Positions 36,890-45,203 of a stretch of 64,000 bases of DNA are shown piece after piece. Positions within the stretch are counted from its first letter, which is position 1. Every line of letters starts with the position of its first letter. The position numbers and the translations under genes are program-made. The stretch is from Nocardia sp. NRRL S-836. Its GTDB lineage: Bacteria > Actinomycetota > Actinomycetes > Mycobacteriales > Pseudonocardiaceae. The notes below the pieces were generated by a model. That model saw only the letters and a program-made list of their open reading frames with translations. It made no database searches and was not told where the DNA came from. The stretch covers positions 1 to 64,000 of the forward strand of contig NZ_LGDY01000002.1 in NCBI RefSeq assembly GCF_001279525.1. The letters run 5' to 3'.

Positions 36890-37492
36890 GTGTCCGAGGT
36901 CCGTCTCGCCGCTGAGCAGCGCACTGAATTCGGCAAGGGCGCCGCCCGCCGTACCCGTCGCGCCGGCAAGATCCCCGCGGTGCTCTACGGCCACGGTTCC
37001 GACCCGAAGCACCTGGCCCTGCCGGCGCTCGAGTTCGCCCGTGTCGTCCGTGAGCACGGTCAGAACGCCGTCCTCACCCTCGCCCTCGACGGCGGGAGTG
37101 AGCTGGCGCTGACCAAGACCGTCACCACGCACCCCATCAAGAACTACATCGAGCACGTCGACCTGCTGCTCGTCCAGCGCGGCGAGAAGGTCACCGTCGA
37201 GGTGCCGCTGGTCATCTCGGGCGAGCCCGCCTCGGGCACGCTGCTGACGCAGGACCTCAGCACGATCCAGATCGAGTCCGACGCGATGAACATCCCGGAG
37301 CAGATCGAGCTGTCGATCGCCGGTGTCGCCGCGGGCACGCAGATCCACGCCAGTGACCTGACGCTGCCGGAAGGTGCCGTCCTGATCACCGACGCCGACG
37401 CGCTCGTCGTCGCCGTCAACGAGGCGCCGTCCGCGGCGCAGCTCGAGGGTGACGAGGCCGCCGCTCCGGCCGAGGCCACCGAGGAAAGCTGA
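36890..37492 (+). CDS. rplY: 50S ribosomal protein L25 (Ctc form)
   Basis: Binds 5S rRNA in the large subunit; the long Ctc-type form (200 residues) is usual in actinobacteria. The N-terminal L25 domain has EQRTEFGKGAARRTRRAGKI, PAVLYGHGSDPKHLALPALE and HPIKNYIEHVDLLLV; the C-terminal TL5 domain has VEVPLVISGEPASGTLLTQD and DLTLPEGAVLITDADALVV; an acidic Ala/Glu tail ends it. GTG at 36890 with AAGGAG at 36875-36880 decides the start. It precedes pth, as in mycobacteria. Confidence 0.96.
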   Translation: MSEVRLAAEQRTEFGKGAARRTRRAGKIPAVLYGHGSDPKHLALPALEFARVVREHGQNAVLTLALDGGSELALTKTVTTHPIKNYIEHVDLLLVQRGEKVTVEVPLVISGEPASGTLLTQDLSTIQIESDAMNIPEQIELSIAGVAAGTQIHASDLTLPEGAVLITDADALVVAVNEAPSAAQLEGDEAAAPAEATEES

Positions 37493-37554
37493 GCCCCATC
37501 ACGTCGGGCCGGACAGACGGCGCGCCACCTCCTCACGAGGGGGGCGGCGCGCCG

Positions 37555-38061
37555 TTGCAGTACCTGCGTCCGACCGAGATCCGGGTCCGGACCTTCCGCC
37601 GCAAGCGCCAGGGCTACGACCCGGGCCAGGTCCACGAGTTCCTGTCGATCATCGCCGACGCGCTGTCCGGCCGGATGCGGCTCAACCCGGACCACGTGCA
37701 GACCGTGCGGTTCGCGGCCGTGCCCAACGGCTACGACCCGCGCCAGGTCGACGAGCTGCTGCACCTGCTGGAGTTCCAGGTCCGCAACGGCATCGTGCCG
37801 CCGACCGGGCTGAGCACCGGCGAGGACCTGGCCACACGCAAGATCCCCCGGTCGAGCACCGGCTACGATCGCGTGGAAGTCGACGCCTTCCTCGCCCGTG
37901 CCGCGGCCAACCTGGACGGCCGGGGTGCGATGACCTCCACCGAGGTCCGCAACACCCGGTTCAGCACCACGTCCGGCCTGCTGGGCCGCGGGTACCAGGT
38001 GCAGGCCGTGGACGCGTTGCTGGACGACCTCGAGCAGGAGTTGCGGTTCCGTGGACGATGA
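37555..38061 (+). CDS. DivIVA-domain repeat protein (short)
   Basis: Protein of 168 residues built of about four DivIVA-type (DivI1A) units, each with a xVRFxxxxxGYDxxxVDxLL signature: [56 protein letters not shown] and [19 protein letters not shown]. DivIVA domains recognise curved membrane at poles and septa and recruit growth proteins; the role of these repeat proteins is not known. The only start is TTG at 37555. Its end overlaps pth by 11 nt. A longer relative lies at 40795. Confidence 0.82.
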   Translation: MQYLRPTEIRVRTFRRKRQGYDPGQVHEFLSIIADALSGRMRLNPDHVQTVRFAAVPNGYDPRQVDELLHLLEFQVRNGIVPPTGLSTGEDLATRKIPRSSTGYDRVEVDAFLARAAANLDGRGAMTSTEVRNTRFSTTSGLLGRGYQVQAVDALLDDLEQELRFRGR

Positions 38062-38614
38062 GCTCGCCCTCGTTGTGGGCCTGGGCAACCCCGGCCCGAA
38101 GTACGAGGGCAACCGCCACAACATCGGCTTCCTGGTCCTCGACGAGCTGGCCCACCGGGCCGGCGGCAAGTTCAAGGCGCACAGGTCCGGTGCCGAGGTC
38201 GTCGAGGGACGCCTGTCCGGCCGCCGCGTCGTGCTCGCCAAGCCGCGCAGCTTCATGAACCTCTCCGGCGGCCCCGTCTCCAGCGCCGCCAAGTTCTACA
38301 AGCCGGGCCTCGTCGTCGTCGTCCACGACGAGCTGGACCTGCCGTTCGCCGCGATCCGCATGAAGCTCGGCGGCGGCGACAACGGCCACAACGGACTGCG
38401 CTCCATCACGAAGTCGCTGGGCACCAAGGACTACTACCGCGTCCGCTTCGGCATCGACCGGCCGTCCGGCCGCCAGGACCCCGCCGACTACGTGCTGAAG
38501 GACTTCTCCGCGGTGGAGCGCAAGCAGCTCGCCCTGGAGATCGACCGGGCGGCGGACGCGACGGAGGCGTTGGTCAGCAAGGGCCTGGAAGCCGCCCAAA
38601 ACGCCTTCCACTGA
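38051..38614 (+). CDS. pth: Peptidyl-tRNA hydrolase
   Basis: Recycles peptidyl-tRNA dropped by ribosomes. Of 187 residues; [20 protein letters not shown] carries the catalytic His, [13 protein letters not shown] the substrate Asn, [18 protein letters not shown] the conserved Asp, and GHNGLRSI the second Asn; all expected residues are present. The start is GTG at 38051, inside the end of the DivIVA-repeat gene. The rplY-pth neighbourhood is conserved among actinobacteria. Confidence 0.97.
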   Translation: MDDELALVVGLGNPGPKYEGNRHNIGFLVLDELAHRAGGKFKAHRSGAEVVEGRLSGRRVVLAKPRSFMNLSGGPVSSAAKFYKPGLVVVVHDELDLPFAAIRMKLGGGDNGHNGLRSITKSLGTKDYYRVRFGIDRPSGRQDPADYVLKDFSAVERKQLALEIDRAADATEALVSKGLEAAQNAFH

Positions 38615-38649
38615 GCCGTAGGATGCCGGCATGACCAACCGAAAGGGCC

Positions 38650-39084
38650 ATGCCGCGTAAGCCCGCCGGCACCGTCCGCGCCCAGTTCCCGCCGCTGCCC
38701 CACCGCCTCGACGCCGCCGACGACGTCCCAGGCGTGTCGCCGTCCACCCGGCGGGAGATCCGCAAGCTCGAATTCGCCCACGAACGCCTGTACCGCGGCG
38801 CCGTCCGGAACTGGCTGTGGAAGTGGCGCATCGAGGCGTGCGGCCCGCCATGCCGCGAAGAGGACGACGGCTCGTGTCGCGGGCCGTACGAGCACGACGA
38901 CGACGGGCACTGGGAACGCGAGGACCTGGAGGACGTGCTGCGGCTGCTGCCCGCCCCCGCCGCACGGGACCTGCGGCGGGTGGTGGAGCGGATCGACAAC
39001 CACCACCGGTCGGGGTGTCCTGGCTGGCGCGACTGCCGTTGGCGCCGCAGGGGCCGGACACCCCCGACCTGGTGGCGGAACTAG
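38650..39084 (+). CDS. Cys/His/Trp-rich hypothetical protein
   Basis: Unrecognised protein of 144 residues. N-terminal basic/Pro part (MPRKPAGTVRAQFPPLP), a helix (RREIRKLEFAHERLYRGAVR), then five cysteines spaced in EACGPPCREED, GSCRGPY and HHRSGCPGWRDCRWRRRG, with several His and Trp. The Cys/His pattern suggests a metal site or disulfides (inference). No signal peptide. AAAGGG lies just before ATG at 38650. Its stop overlaps the convergent ligase gene by 4 nt. Confidence 0.6.
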   Translation: MPRKPAGTVRAQFPPLPHRLDAADDVPGVSPSTRREIRKLEFAHERLYRGAVRNWLWKWRIEACGPPCREEDDGSCRGPYEHDDDGHWEREDLEDVLRLLPAPAARDLRRVVERIDNHHRSGCPGWRDCRWRRRGRTPPTWWRN

Positions 39085-40694
39085 ACCAGCGCGGCCGCCG
39101 CGGACCTGCGCAGCTTGCCGGACGGCGTCTTCGGCAGCGTTCCCGGCGGCTGCACGACCACCGCGAACGGCCGCAGCCCCACCGCGTCGACCACGCGGGC
39201 GGTGACCTCCTTGACGAGGCCCTTCTCCGCCTCGGCGTCACCGGCCAGCGTCGACTCGACCACGACGGCGAACCGTTCGCGCTGCGTCCCGGCGTCCAGC
39301 CGGACGGCCACGGCGTTGCCCGCGCGCACGCCGTCCACCGAGCACGCGGCGCGTTCGACGTCGGTCGGGTAGATGTTGCGGCCGCCCATGATGATGACGT
39401 CCTTGCGCCGCCCGCAGACGACGACCTGGCCGTCCTCCACCACGTACCCGAGGTCACCGGTGGACAGCCAGCCGTCGGCGTCCTGCGTCGCCAGCGGACC
39501 GTTCACCGTCAGGTATCCGGGCGTCACGGCGTCGCCGCGGAGCTGGATCTCACCGACCGAGCGCAGTCCCACGACATCGCCGTCGTCGTTGACCACGCGC
39601 AGCTCCAGGCCCGGCAGCGGCGGTCCCAGCAACGGGTAGGCGCGGCCGGACTCCGACGGCACGGCCTGGCGCGCGGCCTCCAGCTCCTGGGGGTCCACGA
39701 CGTCGACCGACAGGCCGGTGAACAACGGCGCGAACGCCACGCCCAGCGTGGTCTCCGCCATGCCGTAGGCGGCCAGGATCGACTCCGGCCGCAGCCCGAA
39801 CCGGGCGCCCGCGTCGATGAACGACTTGACCGCGGCCGGGTCGATCGGCTCGGCGCCGTTCAACGCGAGCCGCAGGGTCGACAGGTCGAACGAGTCGTCC
39901 GACGAGGCGAGGCGGCGGGCCACGATCGCGTAGGCGAAGTTCGGCGCGGCGGTGATCGTGCCACCGTGCCGGGTGATCAGGTCGGCCCACAGGGTCGGGC
40001 GGGACAGGAAGTCGACCGGGGTGACCTTCACGAGCTCCAGGCCGAACAGCATCGGCACGGTCAGGAACCCGACCATCCCCATGTCGTGGAACAACGGCAG
40101 CCACGACACCATGACGTCCGACGTCGGGTCCAGCGCCGCTGCCTCGCGCATTCCAAGCGCGTTCGACATCAGGTTGCGGTGGGTGATGCGGACCGCCTTG
40201 GGGTCCGCGGTGGAGCCGCTGGTCAACTGCAGCAGTGCGGTGGCATCCTCGGGGGTGGGAACAGGGTCGGCGATCGGCTCGCCGTCGAGCTCGGACAGCT
40301 TCCGGTAGGCGATTCCGTGCTGGTCCAGCACGGGGGCCAGTGCGTCGAACGGAGCGCCGAGCAGCACGAGACGAGAGTCGATCATGGCGAGCACCCGCAC
40401 CGTGTCCTCGGCCCACTCGGCCAGGTCGGTGCGCGGTGTGGGTTGATGCAACATCGTGACGCTCCCGCCGCACAGCCATGCGGCCTGCACGGCTGGGGCG
40501 ATCGCGGCTGGTTCGGCGGCGAGCACTGCGATCGCGGTGCCCGGCGCCACATCGAGCGCACCGGCCATCCGCCGGGCGCGTTCGTGCACCTCGGCCCAGG
40601 TCCGGCGGACCGGCTCGGCGGGTTCCCCCGTCGTCATGCCCTTGCCACTGCCGTTTGCGGCCGTCGCCAGCATCACATCCACGAACTGACTCAT
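39081..40694 (-). CDS. Fatty acyl-AMP ligase / acyl-CoA synthetase-like adenylate-forming enzyme
   Basis: ANL-superfamily enzyme of 537 residues. Motifs: LLQLTSGSTADPKAVRITHR (P-loop), VSWLPLFHDMGMVGFL (typical of fatty acyl-AMP ligases), LAAYGMAETTLGVAFAPL, WLSTGDLGYVVEDGQVVVCG and the C-terminal lysine region LPKTPSGKLRRSA. It activates a fatty acid as the adenylate, for transfer to CoA or an acyl carrier protein; the acceptor is unknown. The position after pth corresponds to Rv1013 (annotated pks16) in M. tuberculosis. ATG at 40694 is usable. Confidence 0.9.
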   Translation of the reverse strand: MSQFVDVMLATAANGSGKGMTTGEPAEPVRRTWAEVHERARRMAGALDVAPGTAIAVLAAEPAAIAPAVQAAWLCGGSVTMLHQPTPRTDLAEWAEDTVRVLAMIDSRLVLLGAPFDALAPVLDQHGIAYRKLSELDGEPIADPVPTPEDATALLQLTSGSTADPKAVRITHRNLMSNALGMREAAALDPTSDVMVSWLPLFHDMGMVGFLTVPMLFGLELVKVTPVDFLSRPTLWADLITRHGGTITAAPNFAYAIVARRLASSDDSFDLSTLRLALNGAEPIDPAAVKSFIDAGARFGLRPESILAAYGMAETTLGVAFAPLFTGLSVDVVDPQELEAARQAVPSESGRAYPLLGPPLPGLELRVVNDDGDVVGLRSVGEIQLRGDAVTPGYLTVNGPLATQDADGWLSTGDLGYVVEDGQVVVCGRRKDVIIMGGRNIYPTDVERAACSVDGVRAGNAVAVRLDAGTQRERFAVVVESTLAGDAEAEKGLVKEVTARVVDAVGLRPFAVVVQPPGTLPKTPSGKLRRSAAAALV

Positions 40695-40794
40695 GTTCGT
40701 GATCGTAGTGGCGGCCTTTGGTCCATCAGGGCGAAACGTTATGCCACGCGAAACGCGATACTCCCCAGTACAGGTACGCAGGAGGAGGTCATTG

Positions 40795-42156
40795 GTGGAT
40801 CGGGGCGGCCCCGGAGCGCAGCATCGTCTGCCCGCTCATCCGGCACCTCTGCTCTCCGCGCAGGACGTGGCGCTCGTCGCGTTCCACCGCCCTCCGAAGG
40901 GCCAGCGGGGGTACGACGCGACCGAGGTCGACGCGTTCCTCGACCGGGTCGAGGACACCATGCGCAGCAAGGACGTCCTGACGCGCGAGGACGTGCTGAA
41001 CGTCCGGTTCCGCACGGCGACCCGTGATCCGGGCTACGACGTCAACGAGGTCAACGTGTTCATGGAGCTGGTCGCCGACACGCTGCGGTCCACTCCGCAA
41101 CGCCAGCAGGCCGCCGCACCGGCCCAGGGCGCGCACGCCACGTCGCAGGCGCTGAGACCCGCGGTGCGGCTGTCGCCCGACGACGTCGCGGCCGTGCGGT
41201 TCCACAAGCCCAGGCCGGGCACCCGCGGCTACCACGAGGGCCAGGTCGACGCGTTCCTCGACCGCATCGAGGCCACCCTGCGCGGGCGGGACAACCTGAC
41301 CGCGCAACAGGTCCAGGACGCGGTGTTCGGCGAGTCCGCGCCCGGCACGTTCGGCTACGACTCCGAGGACGTCGACACGTTCCTCGACCTGGTCGTGCTG
41401 ATGTTCGAGACCGCGCCACCACCCGTCGTCCAGGCACCGCCGACGGCGCAGCTGCCGCAGCAGCAGCGTCCACAACGGCCGGTCCCGCCGCCGCAGCAGC
41501 AGCGACCGCAACGCCCCCAGGCGGTCCCACCGCCTCCGCCTCCACCTCCGCAGAAGCAGCAGGCACTCCCGGCGCCACCGGCACCACCGGTGCCACCGGT
41601 GCCGCCGCGCCCGAAGGCCGGTGGGGAGAAGAAGCTCACGGCCCGCGACATCCGCAACGTCGCGTTCCACCGCCCGCCGCGTGGCCGCCGCGGCTACCAG
41701 GAGTCCCAGGTGGACGCTTTCCTCGACCGCATCGAGGCGACGCTGATGGGGCAGGACAACCTGACGGGCAAGGACGTCCGCGACATCCGGTTCTCCCGCC
41801 CGCTGATCGGCCGGCGCGGCTACGACGAGACCGAGGTGGACGCGTTCCTGGCCAGGGTCGAGCAGCAGCTCTCCGGGCCGGTGCGCAGCATGCCGCAGGT
41901 CAGGTCCTGGAAGGAGCTGCGCCAGCTGCGCATCCCGCAGGCGGCGTCCGGGCAGCGCGGCTACCGCACCGCGCAGGTCGACCGGATGCTGGAGGAGATC
42001 GGCGTCGCGCTCGACGGCATGCTGGGGGCGACCTCCGAGGAGGTCATGAAGACCCGCTTCAGCTACGCGCTGCTGTCCGGGCAGGGCTACGACACGTCGT
42101 TCATCGACGAGCTGCTGCCCCAGCTGGCCGGCGAACTGCGCCGCCGCGGCAAGTAG
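40795..42156 (+). CDS. Large DivIVA-domain repeat protein with proline-rich linker
   Basis: Protein of 453 residues. About four DivIVA-type units lie before a Gln/Pro-rich linker (residues ~205-275, PQQQRPQRPVPPPQQQRPQR) and about four after it. Typical units: [90 protein letters not shown]. It matches the DivIVA-domain repeat family; the function may be polar or septal scaffolding (inference). GTG at 40795 has GGAGGAGG 6 nt upstream. It diverges from the acyl-AMP ligase gene, and a 19-bp hairpin follows. Confidence 0.87.
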   Translation: MDRGGPGAQHRLPAHPAPLLSAQDVALVAFHRPPKGQRGYDATEVDAFLDRVEDTMRSKDVLTREDVLNVRFRTATRDPGYDVNEVNVFMELVADTLRSTPQRQQAAAPAQGAHATSQALRPAVRLSPDDVAAVRFHKPRPGTRGYHEGQVDAFLDRIEATLRGRDNLTAQQVQDAVFGESAPGTFGYDSEDVDTFLDLVVLMFETAPPPVVQAPPTAQLPQQQRPQRPVPPPQQQRPQRPQAVPPPPPPPPQKQQALPAPPAPPVPPVPPRPKAGGEKKLTARDIRNVAFHRPPRGRRGYQESQVDAFLDRIEATLMGQDNLTGKDVRDIRFSRPLIGRRGYDETEVDAFLARVEQQLSGPVRSMPQVRSWKELRQLRIPQAASGQRGYRTAQVDRMLEEIGVALDGMLGATSEEVMKTRFSYALLSGQGYDTSFIDELLPQLAGELRRRGK

Positions 42157-42171
42157 CCGTCTTCCCGGCGT

Positions 42172-42215
42172 GTCCGTGAGCACCACCGGCACGGCCGCCG
42201 GTGGTGCTCACGGAC
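42172..42215. terminator. Bidirectional terminator-like hairpin, 19-bp perfect stem
   Basis: GTCCGTGAGCACCACCGGC (42172-42190) pairs exactly with 42197-42215 over a 6-nt loop. It lies between two convergent genes (stops at 42156 and 42220). No T-run, as is common in high-GC actinomycetes. Confidence 0.8.
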
Positions 42216-42219
42216 GTCC

Positions 42220-42627
42220 TCAGCCGCACAAGGAGTTCGGCGAGGAGAAGTAGCTGATGCCGTAGCCGGTGTCCGTGCCGCCGTTGCGGGTCCAGGCCGT
42301 CACGCACGGGTGCTTGTCGGCCGAGCTGTAGAACTTGCCGTCTTCCTTCCACTGGCCGGACAACGTCCGCGTCCTGACCTTGAAGAGCAGGCCGCGCCCC
42401 TTGTCGACCGACATGCAGTAACCGGGAGCCGCCTCACCCGACGCGCCGTGCGACCCGAGGAACACGATCTGGGCCCTGGCGCCGCTGCCCTTGCTGATGC
42501 ACACGCTGTACCGCAGCGTGTCGGCCGCCGTGGCGGTGCCGGCACCGACCAGGGTCAACGCCCCGGTCGCCGCCAGCGCACTGGCCGCCGCGATGATCCG
42601 CCTGCTCCACAACACCCGCACACCCAT
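42220..42627 (-). CDS. Small secreted four-cysteine protein
   Basis: Unrecognised exported protein, 135 residues from ATG at 42627 (six residues longer from ATG 42645). GGAGAG lies about 10 nt before 42627. A Sec signal (RRIIAAASALAATGALTLVG) ends at an Ala-x-Ala type site GTATAAD. The mature part has four Cys (SVCISKG, PGYCMSV, HPCVTAW, NSLCG), suggesting two disulfides, and GLLFKVRTRTLSGQWKEDGK. No enzyme motif. It could be an extracellular inhibitor or small structural protein. Confidence 0.75.
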   Translation of the reverse strand: MGVRVLWSRRIIAAASALAATGALTLVGAGTATAADTLRYSVCISKGSGARAQIVFLGSHGASGEAAPGYCMSVDKGRGLLFKVRTRTLSGQWKEDGKFYSSADKHPCVTAWTRNGGTDTGYGISYFSSPNSLCG

Positions 42628-42737
42628 GGGATCCGCACTCTCCATCCGTTCGCAGTGGACACCGGTGAGTCTGGTGCCGTGCGCGACCGGCTGGCGAGCC
42701 TTTGGCAGCGCCCGTAAGGAATCCGTCCTTTTTCCGG

Positions 42738-44504
42738 TCAGCCCTCGACCACCTCGGCCGCCTCCATCCAGGCGGCCTCGACGTCGGACTCCTCGGCCAG
42801 CACGGCCCGCAGCTCCGCGTCGAGCTTGAGCAGCCGGTCGGGTTCGGTGGCCGCCTCGGCGAGCGCCGCGTGCAGCTCCGCCTCCTTCTTGTGCAGCTGC
42901 TCCAGCCGTCGTTCCAGCCGCGCCAGCTCCTTGCGGGCGGCACGCTGGTCGGCGGCGTTGGAGGGTGCCTTCGCGGCGGCCGGGGCCGCGGACTCCCTGT
43001 CGCGCAACGAGTCCCGGCGCTGCAGGTACTCCTCGATGCCGCCGGGCAGGTCCGTCAGGCCGCCGTCACCGAACAGGGCCACGACCTTGTCGCACACGCG
43101 CTCGACCAGGTACCGGTCGTGCGAGATGACGATCAACGTGCCGGCCCACGAGTCGAGCAGGTCCTCCAGCTGCTGCAACGTGTCGATGTCCAGGTCGTTC
43201 GTGGGCTCGTCCAGCAGCAGCACGTTCGGCTCGGCCATGAGCAGCCGGCACAGCTGCAGCCGCCGCCGCTCGCCACCGGACAGGTCCGACACCGGCGTCC
43301 ACTGCTTCTGCGACGAGAACCCGAACCGCTCGCCCAGCTGCGACGCGGACATCTCGTACTTGCCGAGCACGACACGGCGCGCGACCTCCTCGATCGCCTC
43401 CAGCACCCGCATCGAGCCGTCGAGGTCGAGCAGCTCCTGCGAGAGGTGCGCGATCTTCACCGTCTGGCCCTGGATCCGCTTGCCCGTCTCGGGTTCGCGC
43501 TCCCCGGCCAGCAGCCTCAGCAACGTCGTCTTGCCGGAACCGTTGACACCGACCAGACCGACGCGTTCACCCGGCCCGATCCGCCACGTCAGGTCGCGCA
43601 CCAGCACGCGGTCCGGAATGGACAGTGTCACGTCCTCCAGCTCGATCACGGTGCGGCCCAGCCGCTTCTTGGCGAACGCGAGCAGCTCGACGTTGTCCCG
43701 CAGCGGCGGCACGTCCGCGATCAGCGCCTCGGCCGCCTCGATCCGGTAGCGCGGCTTCGAGGTCCGCGCGGGCGCGCCCCGGCGCAGCCACGCGAGCTCC
43801 TTGCGCGCCAGGTTCTGCCGCTTCTCCTCCAGCACGTCCGCCAGCCGGGTCCGCTCGGCACGGGCGTAGATCCAGTCGGCGTAGCCGCCCTCGTACTGCT
43901 CGACCTTGCCCTGCACGACCTCCCAGGTGCGGTTGCAGACGGTGTCGAGGAACCACCGGTCGTGGGTGACGACGACGAGCGCGCACTTGCGCGTCAGCAG
44001 GTGCTGCGCCAGCCACCGCACGCCTTCGACGTCGAGGTGGTTCGTGGGCTCGTCGAGCACGATCAGTTCGAGGTCCTGGATCAACGCGGCCGCGAGCGCG
44101 ACCCGGCGCCGCTCGCCACCCGACATCGTGGACACCACGGAGTCCAGGCCCAGCGCCATGATCCCGAGACCGTCCAAAATGGACCGCACCCGTGCGTCGG
44201 CCGCCCACTCGTGCTCGGCGTCGAAGCCGAGCGGGTCGATCACCGCGTTGCGCACGGTCGAGCCGTGCGGCAGCTCGGTCCGCTGCGTCACGACCGCCAT
44301 CCGCAGGTCCCGCGACCGCGACACCCGGCCGTCGTCGGCCGGCTCCACCCCGGCCAGCACCTCCAGCAGCGTCGTCTTGCCACCGCCGTTCAGGCCGACG
44401 ACGCCGATCCGGTCGCCCTCGTTGACGCCGAGCGACACGCCGTCGAGCAGCGGCCGGACGCCGAACGACTTCGACACGGACTCCAGGTTGACCAGGTTGG
44501 CCAT
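42738..44504 (-). CDS. ABC-F family ATPase (ribosome-associated type)
   Basis: Soluble protein of 588 residues with two ABC ATPase domains and no membrane part. Walker A: GLNGGGKTTLLEVLAG and GVNGSGKTTLLRLLAG. Signatures: STMSGGERRRVALAAAL and SDLSGGERRRLQLCRLL. Walker B: LIVLDEPTNHLD and VLLLDEPTNDLD. An arm-like linker (YARAERTRLADVLEEKRQ) lies between, and a coiled coil ends it (RRLEQLHKKEAELHAALAEA). ABC-F proteins act at the ribosomal E site in translation control or drug protection; which applies here is unknown. ATG at 44504 follows GAGG. Confidence 0.94.
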   Translation of the reverse strand: MANLVNLESVSKSFGVRPLLDGVSLGVNEGDRIGVVGLNGGGKTTLLEVLAGVEPADDGRVSRSRDLRMAVVTQRTELPHGSTVRNAVIDPLGFDAEHEWAADARVRSILDGLGIMALGLDSVVSTMSGGERRRVALAAALIQDLELIVLDEPTNHLDVEGVRWLAQHLLTRKCALVVVTHDRWFLDTVCNRTWEVVQGKVEQYEGGYADWIYARAERTRLADVLEEKRQNLARKELAWLRRGAPARTSKPRYRIEAAEALIADVPPLRDNVELLAFAKKRLGRTVIELEDVTLSIPDRVLVRDLTWRIGPGERVGLVGVNGSGKTTLLRLLAGEREPETGKRIQGQTVKIAHLSQELLDLDGSMRVLEAIEEVARRVVLGKYEMSASQLGERFGFSSQKQWTPVSDLSGGERRRLQLCRLLMAEPNVLLLDEPTNDLDIDTLQQLEDLLDSWAGTLIVISHDRYLVERVCDKVVALFGDGGLTDLPGGIEEYLQRRDSLRDRESAAPAAAKAPSNAADQRAARKELARLERRLEQLHKKEAELHAALAEAATEPDRLLKLDAELRAVLAEESDVEAAWMEAAEVVEG

Positions 44505-44568
44505 CAAAACCTCACGCCTTGGGGAGAAACTGCCTGATGAAGGCTACCCAGAAGGGTCAAAGCGGTGC

Positions 44569-45180
44569 TCAGAGCACGTCGATCCGGGTGAGCACCTGCG
44601 CCATCGCGCTCGCCAGCAGCGGCAGCTGCTCCGCGGCCGCCCGCCACCCGGCCTCGTCGCCGCGCACCCACGCGGCACGCGCCCGGTACAGGCAGGTCGT
44701 GTACGCCTGGTCGAACTTCGAGGTCTCCCGCTCGTACTGCCTGAGCGCGCCCGCGACGTGCCCGTTGGTCCGCGCCAGGTCGTGGACGAGGCTGAGCGCG
44801 TGCATCGCGCGGCCGGTGACGACGACCTCGTCCGCCAGGTCGTCCGGGACCGGTACGCCGACGGTGGCGTCCAGCAGCCGCAGCTCGTCATAGGCACGCC
44901 GGCCGACGCGGTGCAGCAGCACCACCGTGACCGCGCAGACGGCCGACACGCCCAGTCCCCACACCCAGTACGGCGTGAACAGGGTGAACGTCAGGACGAG
45001 CGCGGCGACGGCCCACAGCGGGCGGTCGACGGCCATCGCGAACGTGTCCGTGCGGTCGAGGCGCACGGCCCGCCGCTGGTCTTCGAGGTCGGTGGGAGCG
45101 GCGGAGCGCTCGACCCGCTCGGACTCGGGTCCCCGGCGGTAGGGGAAGTAACGCGCGGCATCGAGTGTGCCCAACGTCAT
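44569..45180 (-). CDS. Membrane protein of unknown function, divergent partner of 45204-46742
   Basis: Unrecognised protein of 203 residues. A polar N-terminus (RYFPYRRGPESERVERSAAP), two membrane segments close together (about 53-86, PLWAVAALVLTFTLFTPYWV and WGLGVSAVCAVTVVLLHRVG), then a helical cytoplasmic part (RAMHALSLVHDLARTNGHVA, CLYRARAAWVRGDEAGWRAA). ATG at 45180 has TAGTGT 6 nt upstream. Its start is 23 nt from the divergent gene, so they are probably regulated together. Confidence 0.7.
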   Translation of the reverse strand: MTLGTLDAARYFPYRRGPESERVERSAAPTDLEDQRRAVRLDRTDTFAMAVDRPLWAVAALVLTFTLFTPYWVWGLGVSAVCAVTVVLLHRVGRRAYDELRLLDATVGVPVPDDLADEVVVTGRAMHALSLVHDLARTNGHVAGALRQYERETSKFDQAYTTCLYRARAAWVRGDEAGWRAAAEQLPLLASAMAQVLTRIDVL

Positions 45181-45186
45181 AGCGGA

Positions 45187-45196
45187 ACACTACAGT
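45187..45196. promoter_or_regulatory. Overlapping back-to-back -10 hexamers for a divergent pair
   Basis: Minus strand TAGTGT (45187-45192) ends 6 nt before ATG 45180; plus strand TACAGT (45191-45196) ends 7 nt before ATG 45204. The hexamers share 2 bp, so both mRNAs should be leaderless and polymerase binding mutually exclusive. Confidence 0.55.
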
Positions 45197-45203
45197 CGAG
45201 CCC

